The translations under genes were made by a program, and so were the position numbers. From contig CM059624.1 of the NCBI GenBank assembly GCA_030435675.1, positions 16,673,769 to 16,737,768 on the forward strand: a stretch of 64,000 bases of DNA. Reading direction: 5' to 3'. Positions 1-9,960 of the stretch are shown piece after piece (the first letter of the stretch is position 1; each line of letters opens with the position of its first letter). Below the pieces are notes generated by a model. The model made no database searches, was not told the DNA's origin, and was given only the letters and a program-made list of their open reading frames with translations. The DNA is from Steinernema hermaphroditum (Eukaryota; Nematoda; Chromadorea; Rhabditida; Steinernematidae).

Positions 1-174
1 TCAGGCTCGTGCAGTTCTATAAGATCCAATCATAAAAATGCTATGGTACTTTGGAGCAGGAGGGGTCAGATGCATAACTCTTTGTATGAACAAGGCCCTA
101 ACTGTCTCAAATTGAAAGTTTTGCAGGAAACTAAGATAGTCCACAGGAAATCCAACGAGAGTAGGCGCGTTCGA
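1..174 (+). repeat. 174-bp monomer variant (extra G in GAGGGG, GCATAAC allele)
   Basis: The first copy is one base longer than the canonical unit because GAGGGTCAG has become GAGGGGTCAG. It also carries GCATAACTC and CTCAAATTG. The same combination recurs about one and two units before 1,266. Because 174 is divisible by 3, runs of such copies keep one frame open across monomers, which explains the long apparent ORFs in zone A. Confidence 0.9.
117..132. other. Conserved dyad AGTTTTGCAGGAAACT (example, one per monomer)
   Basis: AGTTT and AAACT are inverted repeats. With a T-G pair inside, this gives a 6-bp stem and a GCAG loop. I see it unchanged in essentially every monomer, including copies that vary elsewhere. 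Short dyads are common in centromeric satellites. Whether it extrudes or is bound by protein cannot be told from sequence. Confidence 0.45.
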
Positions 175-347
175 TCAGGCTCGTGCAGTTCTACAAGATC
201 CAATCATAAAAATGCTATGGTACTTTGGAGCAGGAGGGTCAGATGCAGAACTCTTTGTATGAACAAGGCCCTATCTGTCTCGAATTGAAAGTTTTGCAGG
301 AAACTAAGATAGTCCACAGGAAATCCAACGAGAGTAGGCGCGTTCGA
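175..347 (+). repeat. Representative 173-bp monomer
   Basis: A canonical 173-bp copy, taken from TCAGGCTCGTG to the base before the next one. In order it holds: the landmark; GTTCTACAAGATCCAATCAT; an A5 tract; the indel-prone GCTATGGTACTTTGG; the G-rich GAGCAGGAGGGTCAGATG; a variable box (GCAGAACTC, GCAGAGCTC or GCATAACTC); a second variable box around GGCCCTA; CTGTCTCGAATTG; a conserved dyad around GTTTTGCAGGAAAC; TAGTCCACAG; the most variable box (GGAAATCC, GTAAATCC or GTAATCCC, then AACGAGAG, AACGTGAG or AACGGGAA); and TAGGCGCGTTCGA. The start point is arbitrary. Confidence 0.95.
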
Positions 348-2082
348 TCAGGCTCGTGCAGTTCTACAAGATCCAATCATAAAAATGCTATGGTACTTTG
401 GAGCAGGAGGGTCAGATGGAGAACTCTTTGCATGAACAAGGCCCTATCTGTCTCGAATTGAAAGTTTTGCAGGAAACTAAGATAGTCCACAGTAATCCCA
501 ACGGGAATAGGCGCGTTCGATCAGGCTCGTGCAGTTCTACAAGATCCAATCATAAAAATGCTATGGTACTTTGGAGCAGGAGGGTCAGATGCAGAGCTCT
601 TGGTGTGAGCAAGGGCCCTGCTGTCTCGAATTGAAAGTTTTGCAGGAAACTAAGATAGTCCACAGGAAATCCAACGAGAGTAGGCGCGTTCGATCAGGCT
701 CGTGCAGTTCTACAAGATCCAATCATAAAAATGCTATGGTACTTTGGAGCAGGAGGGGTCAGATGCAGAACTCTTTGTATGAACAAGGCCCTAACTGTCT
801 CGAATTGAAAGTTTTGCAGGAAACTAAGATAGTCCACAGGAAATCCAACGAGAGTAGGCGCGTTCGATCAGGCTCGTGCAGTTCTATAAGATCCAATCAT
901 AAAAATGCTATGGTACTTTGGAGCAGGAGGGGTCAGATGCATAACTCTTTGTATGAACAAGGCCCTAACTGTCTCAAATTGAAAGTTTTGCAGGAAACTA
1001 AGATAGTCCACAGGAAATCCAACGAGAGTAGGCGCGTTCGATCAGGCTCGTGCAGTTCTACAAGATCCAATCATAAAAATGCTATGGTACTTTGGAGCAG
1101 GAGGGGTCAGATGCATAACTCTTTGTATGAACAAGGCCCTAACTGTCTCAAATTGAAAGTTTTGCAGGAAACTAAGATAGTCCACAGGAAATCCAACGAG
1201 AGTAGGCGCGTTCGATCAGGCTCGTGCAGTTCTACAAGATCCAATCATAAAAATGCTATGGTACTTTGGAGCAGGAGGGTCAGATGCAGAACTCTTTGTA
1301 TGAACAAGGCCCTATCTGTCTCGAATTGAAAGTTTTGCAGGAAACTAAGATAGTCCACAGGAAATCCAACGAGAGTAGGCGCGTTCGATCAGGCTCGTGC
1401 AGTTCTACAAGATCCAATCATAAAAATGCTATGGTACTTTGGAGCAGGAGGGTCAGATGGAGAACTCTTTGCATGAACAAGGCCCTATCTGTCTCGAATT
1501 GAAAGTTTTGCAGGAAACTAAGATAGTCCACAGTAATCCCAACGGGAATAGGCGCGTTCGATCAGGCTCGTGCAGTTCTACAAGATCCAATCATAAAAAT
1601 GCTATGGTACTTTGGAGCAGGAGGGTCAGATGCAGAGCTCTTGGTGTGAGCAAGGGCCCTGCTGTCTCGAATTGAAAGTTTTGCAGGAAACTAAGATAGT
1701 CCACAGGAAATCCAACGAGAGTAGGCGCGTTCGATCAGGCTCGTGCAGTTCTACAAGATCCAATCATAAAAATGCTATGGTACTTTGGAGCAGGAGGGGT
1801 CAGATGCAGAACTCTTTGTATGAACAAGGCCCTAACTGTCTCGAATTGAAAGTTTTGCAGGAAACTAAGATAGTCCACAGGAAATCCAACGAGAGTAGGC
1901 GCGTTCGATCAGGCTCGTGCAGTTCTACAAGATCCAATCATAAAAATGCTATGGTACTTTGGAGCAGGAGGGGTCAGATGCAGAACTCTTTGTATGAACA
2001 AGGCCCTAACTGTCTCGAATTGAAAGTTTTGCAGGAAACTAAGATAGTCCACAGGAAATCCAACGAGAGTAGGCGCGTTCGA
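225..2082. repeat. Duplicated 6-monomer block (1,041-bp shift)
   Basis: The rare marker CAGATGGAGAAC (normally CAGATGCAGAAC) lies at 413 and 1454, exactly 1,041 bp apart, which is six units, three of them 174 bp. The flanking types are also in the same order: a TATC copy with GGAAATCC, the marker copy with AGTAATCCC, a GAGCTCTTGG copy with GGAAATCC, then an extra-G copy. This is best explained by a tandem duplication of a six-monomer block. The limits are approximate because neighbouring copies are nearly identical. Confidence 0.7.
615..631 (-). promoter_or_regulatory. CENP-B box-like motif (example of a recurrent site)
   Basis: On the minus strand this reads TTCGAGACAGCAGGG between single flanking bases. 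Against the CENP-B box core nTTCGnnnnAnnCGGGn it matches 8 of 9 fixed positions; only the C of CGGG is A. The site exists in every copy with GGGCCCTGCTG, a common type, and in the rarer GGGCCCAGCTG copies. Copies with CCCTATCTG, CCCTAGCTG or CCCTAACTG match 7 of 9. Binding is unproven, since the mismatch lies in a fixed position and the motif is mainly known from mammals. Confidence 0.3.
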
Positions 2083-2463
2083 TCAGGCTCGTGCAGTTCT
2101 ACAAGATCCAATCATAAAAATGATATGGTACTTTGGAGCAGGAGGGGTCAGATGCAGAACTCTTTGTATGAGCAAGGGCCCTGCTGTCTCAAATTGAAAG
2201 TTTTGCAGGAAACTAAGATAGTCCACAGGAAATCCAACGAGAGTAGGCGCGTTCGATCAGGCTCGTGCAGTTCTACAAGATCCAATCATAAAAATGCTAT
2301 GGTACTTTGGAGCAGGAGGGTCAGATGCAGAGCTCTTTGTATGAACAAGGGCCCTATCTGTCTCGAATTGAAAGTTTTGCAGGAAACTAAGATAGTCCAC
2401 AGGAAATCCAACGAGAGTAGGCGCGTTCGATCAGGCTCGTGCAGTTCTACAAGATCCAATCAT

Positions 2464-2477
2464 AAAAATATGTATGG
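2464..2477 (+). repeat. Indel at the monomer hotspot (ATGT for GCT)
   Basis: AAAAATGCTATGG has become AAAAATATGTATGG, a net gain of one base. It lies at the same monomer position as the other hotspot events but carries the GCAGAACTC allele, so it is one of the exceptions to the linkage with GCATAACTC. Confidence 0.85.
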
Positions 2478-3176
2478 TACTTTGGAGCAGGAGGGGTCAG
2501 ATGCAGAACTCTTTGTATGAACAAGGCCCTAACTGTCTCAAATTGAAAGTTTTGCAGGAAACTAAGATAGTCCACAGGAAATCCAACGAGAGTAGGCGCG
2601 TTCGATCAGGCTCGTGCAGTTCTACAAGATCCAATCATAAAAATGCTATGGTACTTTGGAGCAGGAGGGTCAGATGCAGAACTCTTTGTATGAACAAGGC
2701 CCTATCTGTCTCGAATTGAAAGTTTTGCAGGAAACTAAGATAGTCCACAGGAAATCCAACGAGAGTAGGCGCGTTCGATCAGGCTCGTGCAGTTCTACAA
2801 GATCCAATCATAAAAATGCTATGGTACTTTGGAGCAGGAGGGGTCAGATGCAGAACTCTTTGTATGAACAAGGCCCTAACTGTCTCGAATTGAAAGTTTT
2901 GCAGGAAACTAAGATAGTCCACAGGAAATCCAACGAGAGTAGGCGCGTTCGATCAGGCTCGTGCAGTTCTACAAGATCCAATCATAAAAATGCTATGGTA
3001 CTTTGGAGCAGGAGGGGTCAGATGCATAACTCTTTGTATGAACAAGGCCCTAACTGTCTCGAATTGAAAGTTTTGCAGGAAACTAAGATAGTCCACAGGA
3101 AATCCAACGAGAGTAGGCGCGTTCGATCAGGCTCGTGCAGTTCTACAAGATCCAATCATAAAAATGCTATGGTACT

Positions 3177-4740
3177 TTGGAGCAGGAGGGTCAGATGCAG
3201 AACTCTTTGTATGAACAAGGCCCTATCTGTCTCGAATTGAAAGTTTTGCAGGAAACTAAGATAGTCCACAGGAAATCCAACGAGAGTAGGCGCGTTCGAT
3301 CAGGCTCGTGCAGTTCTACAAGATCCAATCATAAAAATGCTATGGTACTTTGGAGCAGGAGGGTCAGATGGAGAACTCTTTGTATGAACAAGGCCCTATC
3401 TGTCTCGAATTGAAAGTTTTGCAGGAAACTAAGATAGTCCACAGTAATCCCAACGGGAATAGGCGCGTTCGATCAGGCTCGTGCAGTTCTACAAGATCCA
3501 ATCATAAAAATGCTATGGTACTTTGGAGCAGGAGGGTCAGATGCAGAGCTCTTGGTGTGAGCAAGGGCCCTGCTGTCTCGAATTGAAAGTTTTGCAGGAA
3601 ACTAAGATAGTCCACAGGAAATCCAACGAGAGTAGGCGCGTTCGATCAGGCTCGTGCAGTTCTACAAGATCCAATCATAAAAATGCTATGGTACTTTGGA
3701 GCAGGAGGGGTCAGATGCATAACTCTTTGTATGAACAAGGCCCTAACTGTCTCGAATTGAAAGTTTTGCAGGAAACTAAGATAGTCCACAGGAAATCCAA
3801 CGAGAGTAGGCGCGTTCGATCAGGCTCGTGCAGTTCTACAAGATCCAATCATAAAAATGTTATGGTACTTTGGAGCGGAGGGGTCAGATGCATAACTCTT
3901 TGTATGAACAAGGCCCTAACTGTCTCAAATTGAAAGTTTTGCAGGAAACTAAGATAGTCCACAGGAAATCCAACGAGAGTAGGCGCGTTCGATCAGGCTC
4001 GTGCAGTTCTACAAGATCCAATCATAAAAATGCTATGGTACTTTGGAGCAGGAGGGGTCAGATGCAGAACTCTTTGTATGAACAAGGCCCTAACTGTCTC
4101 AAATTGAAAGTTTTGCAGGAAACTAAGATAGTCCACAGGAAATCCAACGAGAGTAGGCGCGTTCGATCAGGCTCGTGCAGTTCTACAAGATCCAATCATA
4201 AAAATGCTATGGTACTTTGGAGCAGGAGGGTCAGATGCAGAACTCTTTGTATGAACAAGGCCCTATCTGTCTCGAATTGAAAGTTTTGCAGGAAACTAAG
4301 ATAGTCCACAGGAAATCCAACGAGAGTAGGCGCGTTCGATCAGGCTCGTGCAGTTCTACAAGATCCAATCATAAAAATGCTATGGTACTTTGGAGCAGGA
4401 GGGTCAGATGGAGAACTCTTTGCATGAACAAGGCCCTATCTGTCTCGAATTGAAAGTTTTGCAGGAAACTAAGATAGTCCACAGTAATCCCAACGGGAAT
4501 AGGCGCGTTCGATCAGGCTCGTGCAGTTCTACAAGATCCAATCATAAAAATGCTATGGTACTTTGGAGCAGGAGGGTCAGATGCAGAGCTGTTGGTGTGA
4601 GCAAGGGCCCTGCTGTCTCGAATTGAAAGTTTTGCAGGAAACTAAGATAGTCCACAGTAATCCCAACGGGAATAGGCGCGTTCGATCAGGCTCGTGCAGT
4701 TCTGCAAGATCCAATCATAAAAATGCTATGGTACTTTGGA
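3177..4740. repeat. Further copies of the CAGATGGAGAAC block
   Basis: The same marker recurs at 3365 and 4405, 1,040 bp apart (six units), and 3365 lies 1,911 bp (eleven units) after 1454. The preceding and following monomer types match those at 413 and 1454, with small changes: TTTGTATG for TTTGCATG at about 3.38 kb, and GAGCTGTTGG for GAGCTCTTGG at about 4.59 kb. Four copies at 6-, 11- and 6-monomer spacing suggest an imperfect higher-order unit. Confidence 0.65.
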
Positions 4741-6060
4741 GCAGGAGGGTCAGATGCAGAACTCTTTGGTGTGAGCAAGGGCCCTGCTGTCTCGAATTGA
4801 AAGTTTTGCAGGAAACTAAGATAGTCCACAGGAAATCCAACGAGAGTAGGCGCGTTCGATCAGGCTCGTGCAGTTCTACAAGATCCAATCATAAAAATGC
4901 TATGGTACTTTGGAGCAGGAGGGTCAGATGCAGAGCTCTTTGTGTGAGCAAGGGCCCTGCTGTCTCGAATTGAAAGTTTTGCAGGAAACTAAGATAGTCC
5001 ACAGTAATCCGAACGGGAATAGGCGCGTTCGATCAGGCTCGTGCAGTTCTACAAGATCCAATCATAAAAATGCTATGGTACTTTGGAGCAGGAGGGTCAG
5101 ATGCAGAACTCTTTGCATGAACAAGGCCCTATCTGTCTCGAATTGAAAGTTTTGCAGGAAACTAAGATAGTCCACAGGAAATCCAACGAGAGTAGGCGCG
5201 TTCGATCAGGCTCGTGCAGTTCTACAAGATCCAATCATAAAAATGCTATGGTACTTTGGAGCAGGAGGGTCAGATGCAGAGCTGTTGGTGTGAGCAAGGG
5301 CCCTGCTGTCTCGAATTGAAAGTTTTGCAGGAAACTAAGATAGTCCACAGGAAATCCAACGAGAGTAGGCGCGTTCGATCAGGCTCGTGCAGTTCTACAA
5401 GATCCAATCATAAAAATGCTATGGTACTTTGGAGCAGGAGGGTCAGATGCAGAGCTGTTGGTGTGAGCAAGGGCCCTGCTGTCTCGAATTGAAAGTTTTG
5501 CAGGAAACTAAGATAGTCCACAGGAAATCCAACGAGAGTAGGCGCGTTCGATCAGGCTCGTGCAGTTCTATAAGATCCAATCATAAAAATGCTATGGTAC
5601 TTTGGAGCAGGAGGGTCAGATGCAGAACTCTTTGTATGAACAAGGCCCTAACTGTCTCGAATTGAAAGTTTTGCAGGAAACTAAGATAGTCCACAGGAAA
5701 TCCAACGAGAGTAGGCGCGTTCGATCAGGCTCGTGCAGTTCTATAAGATCCAATCATAAAAATGTATGTACTTTGGAGCAGGAGGGGTCAGATGCATAAC
5801 TCTTTGTATGAACAAGGCCCTAACTGTCTCGAATTGAAAGTTTTGCAGGAAACTAAGATAGTCCACAGGAAATCCAACGAGAGTAGGCGCGTTCGATCAG
5901 GCTCGTGCAGTTCTACAAGATCCAATCATAAAAATGCTATGGTACTTTGGAGCAGGAGGGTCAGATGCAGAGCTGTTGGTGTGAGCAAGGGCCCTGCTGT
6001 CTCGAATTGAAAGTTTTGCAGGAAACTAAGATAGTCCGCAGGAAATCCAACGAGAGTAGG
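4700..6060. repeat. Segment duplicated about 3.1 kb downstream (copy 1)
   Basis: The rare GTTCTGCAAG allele near 4701 and the rare GTCCGCAGG allele near 6036 each have a partner about 3,116 bp to the right (near 7817 and 9151). Between them the order of monomer types matches: AGTAATCCG copy, GGAAATCC copies with GAGCTGTTGG, and a shortened GCATAAC copy (5763 versus 8881). The shift corresponds to eighteen monomers. Some internal copies differ, so the pair has been partly edited since duplication. Confidence 0.65.
5761..5790 (+). repeat. Indel at the monomer hotspot (2 bp lost)
   Basis: The normal GCTATGGTAC reads GTATGTAC here. The copy also has GAGGGG and the GCATAACTC allele. It is paralogous to the event at 8881-8893, which has a different exact sequence, so the hotspot changed again after the block duplicated. 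Confidence 0.85.
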
Positions 6061-6413
6061 CGCGTTCGATCAGGCTCGTGCAGTTCTACAAGATCCAATC
6101 ATAAAAATGCTATGGTACTTTGGAGCAGGAGGGGTCAGATGCATAACTCTTTGTATGAACAAGGCCCTAACTGTCTCGAATTGAAAGTTTTGCAGGAAAC
6201 TAAGATAGTCCACAGGAAATCCAACGAGAGTAGGCGCGTTCGATCAGGCTCGTGCAGTTCTACAAGATCCAATCATAAAAATGCTATGGTACTTTGGAGC
6301 AGGAGGGTCAGATGCAGAGCTGTTGGTGTGAGCAAGGGCCCTGCTGTCTCGAATTGAAAGTTTTGCAGGAAACTAAGATAGTCCACAGGAAATCCAACGA
6401 GAGTAGGCGCGTT

Positions 6414-6480
6414 CGATCAGGCTCGTGCAGTTCTACAAGTTCTATCATAAAGATCCAATCATAAAAATTGGAGCAGGAGG
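6414..6480 (+). repeat. Monomer with a 13-bp insertion and a 12-bp deletion
   Basis: After GTTCTACAAG an extra TTCTATCATAAAG is inserted, apparently a partial copy of adjacent sequence. Then AAAAAT is joined directly to TGGAGCAGG, losing about 12 bases of GCTATGGTACTT. The two changes nearly cancel in length. This is the only copy with the insertion, and it carries the GCATAACTC allele downstream. Confidence 0.85.
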
Positions 6481-7815
6481 GGTCAGATGCATAACTCTTT
6501 GTATGAACAAGGCCCTAACTGTCTCGAATTGAAAGTTTTGCAGGAAACTAAGATAGTCCACAGGAAATCCAACGAGAGTAGGCGCGTTCGATCAGGCTCG
6601 TGCAGTTCTACAAGATCCAATCATAAAAATGCTATGGTACTTTGGAGCAGGAGGGTCAGATGCAGAGCTCTTGGTGTGAGCAAGGGCCCTGCTGTCTCGA
6701 ATTGAAAGTTTTGCAGGAAACTAAGATAGTCCACAGGAAATCCAACGAGAGTAGGCGCGTTCGATCAGGCTCGTGCAGTTCTACAAGATGGAATCATAAA
6801 AATGCTATGGTACTTTGGAGCAGGAGGGTCAGATGCAGAGCTCTTGGTGTGAGCAAGGGCCCTGCTGTCTCGAATTGAAAGTTTTGCAGGAAACTAACAT
6901 AGTCCACAGTAATCCGAACGGGAATAGGCGCGTTCGATCAGGCTCGTGCAGTTCTACAAGATGGAATCATAAAAATGATATGGTACTTTGGAGGAGGAGG
7001 GTCAGATGCAGAACTCTTTGCATGAACAAGGCCCTATCTGTCTCGAATTGAAAGTTTTGCAGGAAACTAAGATAGTCCACAGTAAATCCAACGAGAGTAG
7101 GCGCGTTCGATCAGGCTCGTGCAGTTCTACAAGATCCAATCATAAAAATGCTATGGTACTTTGGAGCAGGAGGGTCAGATGCAGAGCTCTTTGTGTGAGC
7201 AAGGGCCCTGCTGTCTCGAATTGAAAGTTTTGCAGGAAACTAAGATAGTCCACAGTAATCCCAACGGGAATAGGCGCGTTCGATCAGGCTCGTGCAGTTC
7301 TACAAGATCCAATCATAAAAATGCTATGGTACTTTGGAGCAGGAGGGTCAGATGCAGAGCTCTTGGTGTGAGCAAGGGCCCTGCTGTCTCGAATTGAAAG
7401 TTTTGCAGGAAACTAACATAGTCCACAGTAATCCGAACGGGAATAGGCGCGTTCGATCAGGCTCGTGCAGTTCTACAAGATGGAATCATAAAAATGATAT
7501 GGTACTTTGGAGCAGGAGGGTCAGATGCAGAACTCTTTGCATGAACAAGGCCCTATCTGTCTCGAATTGAAAGTTTTGCAGGAAACTAAGATAGTCCACA
7601 GTAAATCCAACGTGAGTAGGCGCGTTCGATCAGGCTCGTGCAGTTCTACAAGATCCAATCATAAAAATGCTATGGTACTTTGGAGCAGGAGGGTCAGATG
7701 CAGAACTCTTTGCATGAACAAGGCCCTATCTGTCTCGAATTGAAAGTTTTGCAGGAAACTAAGATAGTCCACAGTAATCCCAACGGGAATAGGCGCGTTC
7801 GATCAGGCTCGTGCA

Positions 7816-9180
7816 GTTCTGCAAGATCCAATCATAAAAATGCTATGGTACTTTGGAGCAGGAGGGTCAGATGCAGAGCTGTTGGTGTGAGCAAGGGCCC
7901 TGCTGTCTCGAATTGAAAGTTTTGCAGGAAACTAAGATAGTCCACAGGAAATCCAACGAGAGTAGGCGCGTTCGATCAGGCTCGTGCAGTTCTACAAGAT
8001 CCAATCATAAAAATGCTATGGTACTTTGGAGCAGGAGGGTCAGATGCAGAGCTCTTTGTGTGAGCAAGGGCCCTGCTGTCTCGAATTGAAAGTTTTGCAG
8101 GAAACTAAGATAGTCCACAGTAATCCGAACGGGAATAGGCGCGTTCGATCAGGCTCGTGCAGTTCTACAAGATCCAATCATAAAAATGCTATGGTACTTT
8201 GGAGCAGGAGGGTCAGATGCAGAACTCTTTGCATGAACAAGGCCCTATCTGTCTCGAATTGAAAGTTTTGCAGGAAACTAAGATAGTCCACAGGAAATCC
8301 AACGAGAGTAGGCGCGTTCGATCAGGCTCGTGCAGTTCTACAAGATCCAATCATAAAAATGCTATGGTACTTTGGAGCAGGAGGGTCAGATGCAGAGCTG
8401 TTGGTGTGAGCAAGGGCCCTGCTGTCTCGAATTGAAAGTTTTGCAGGAAACTAAGATAGTCCACAGGAAATCCAACGAGAGTAGGCGCGTTCGATCAGGC
8501 TCGTGCAGTTCTACAAGATCCAATCATAAAAATGCTATGGTACTTTGGAGCAGGAGGGTCAGATGCAGAGCTGTTGGTGTGAGCAAGGGCCCTGCTGTCT
8601 CGAATTGAAAGTTTTGCAGGAAACTAAGATAGTCCACAGGAAATCCAACGAGAGTAGGCGCGTTCGATCAGGCTCGTGCAGTTCTATAAGATCCAATCAT
8701 AAAAATGCTATGGTACTTTGGAGCAGGAGGGGTCAGATGCATAACTCTTTGTATGAACAAGGCCCTAACTGTCTCGAATTGAAAGTTTTGCAGGAAACTA
8801 AGATAGTCCACAGGAAATCCAACGAGAGTAGGCGCGTTCGATCAGGCTCGTGCAGTTCTACAAGATCCAATCATAAAAATGTATGGTATTTGGAGCAGGA
8901 GGGGTCAGATGCATAACTCTTTGTATGAACAAGGCCCTAACTGTCTCGAATTGAAAGTTTTGCAGGAAACTAAGATAGTCCACAGGAAATCCAACGAGAG
9001 TAGGCGCGTTCGATCAGGCTCGTGCAGTTCTACAAGATCCAATCATAAAAATGCTATGGTACTTTGGAGCAGGAGGGTCAGATGCAGAGCTGTTGGTGTG
9101 AGCAAGGGCCCTGCTGTCTCGAATTGAAAGTTTTGCAGGAAACTAAGATAGTCCGCAGGAAATCCAACGAGAGTAGGCGC
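7816..9180. repeat. Segment duplicated from about 3.1 kb upstream (copy 2)
   Basis: This is the partner of 4.70-6.06 kb. The part from about 8.03 to 8.70 kb is matched again at about 10.62-11.29 kb (2,592-bp shift, fifteen units), which ends in the same GTCCGCAGG and GTTCTATAAG alleles. At least three related blocks therefore lie within 6.6 kb. Confidence 0.6.
8881..8900 (+). repeat. Indel at the monomer hotspot (2 bp lost)
   Basis: GCTATGGTACTTTGG reads GTATGGTATTTGG. It carries GAGGGG and GCATAACTC. It is the partner of the event at 5761 in the 3.1-kb duplication. Confidence 0.85.
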
Positions 9181-9224
9181 GTTCGATCAGGCTCGTGCAG
9201 TTCTATAAGATCCAATCATAAAAA

Positions 9225-9250
9225 TGTATGGTACTTTGGAGCGGAGGGGT
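9225..9250 (+). repeat. Indel at the monomer hotspot (two single-base losses)
   Basis: The copy reads GTATGGTACTTTGG followed by GAGCGGAGGGG in place of GAGCAGGAGGGG, with GCATAACTC downstream. GAGCGGAGGGG is also found near 3875, 11300, 16495, 17347, 18327, 62324 and 62480. Confidence 0.85.
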
Positions 9251-9960
9251 CAGATGCATAACTCTTTGTATGAATAAGGCCCTAACTGTCTCGAATTGAA
9301 AGTTTTGCAGGAAACTAAGATAGTCCACAGGAAATCCAACGAGAGTAGGCGCGTTCGATCAGGCTCGTGCAGTTCTACAAGATGGAATCATAAAAATGCT
9401 ATGGTACTTTGGAGCAGGAGGGTCAGATGCAGAGCTCTTGGTGTGAGCAAGGGCCCTGCTGTCTCGAATTGAAAGTTTTGCAGGAAACTAAGATAGTCCG
9501 CAGGAAATCCAACGAGAGTAGGCGCGTTCGATCAGGCTCGTGCAGTTCTATAAGATCCAATCATAAAAATGCTATGGTACTTTGGAGCAGGAGGGTCAGA
9601 TGCATAACTCTTTGTATGAACAAGGCCCTAACTGTCTCGAATTGAAAGTTTTGCAGGAAACTAAGATAGTCCACAGGAAATCCAACGAGAGTAGGCGCGT
9701 TCGATCAGGCTCGTGCAGTTCTACAAGATGGAATCATAAAAATGCTATGGTACTTTGGAGCAGGAGGGTCAGATGCAGAGCTCTTGGTGTGAGCAAGGGC
9801 CCTGCTGTCTCGAATTGAAAGTTTTGCAGGAAACTAAGATAGTCCGCAGGAAATCCAACGAGAGTAGGCGCGTTCGATCAGGCTCGTGCAGTTCTATAAG
9901 ATCCAATCATAAAAATTATAGTATTTGGAGCAGGAGGGGTCAGATGCATAACTCTTTGTA
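9230..9960. repeat. Local dimer repeat
   Basis: Two monomer types alternate. One is a GCATAACTC copy with AAGATGGAATCAT. The other is a GAGCTCTTGG copy with GTCCGCAGG and GTTCTATAAG. The pair recurs at about 346-bp spacing from about 9.24 to 9.93 kb, which is a small dimeric higher-order unit. Confidence 0.6.
9911..9932 (+). repeat. Indel at the monomer hotspot (3 bp lost, rearranged)
   Basis: AAAAAT is followed by TATAGTATTTGG in place of GCTATGGTACTTTGG. The copy has GAGGGG and GCATAACTC. The exact sequence is unique in the window. Confidence 0.85.

Noticed and set aside
169..176. tRNA gene or tRNA-derived SINE, from GTTCGATC
   Set aside because: Only the B-box core matches. There is no cloverleaf around it and no poly-A or target-site duplication; it is kept only as a weak Pol III finding.
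165..190. Hammerhead ribozyme, as found in some animal satellites
   Set aside because: The minus strand has CTGATCGAA, near the CUGANGA core, but with an extra base, and I could not place the GAAA core and three stems around it.
1612..2520. Open frame of 302 codons, and many frames of 78, 136, 194 and 252 codons on the + strand
   Set aside because: All are translations of the satellite. Their lengths are 78 plus multiples of 58 codons, set by 174-bp copies in a row. Copies one base shorter break the frame, and many of the starts are TTG. No domain, signal peptide or codon pattern supports a protein.
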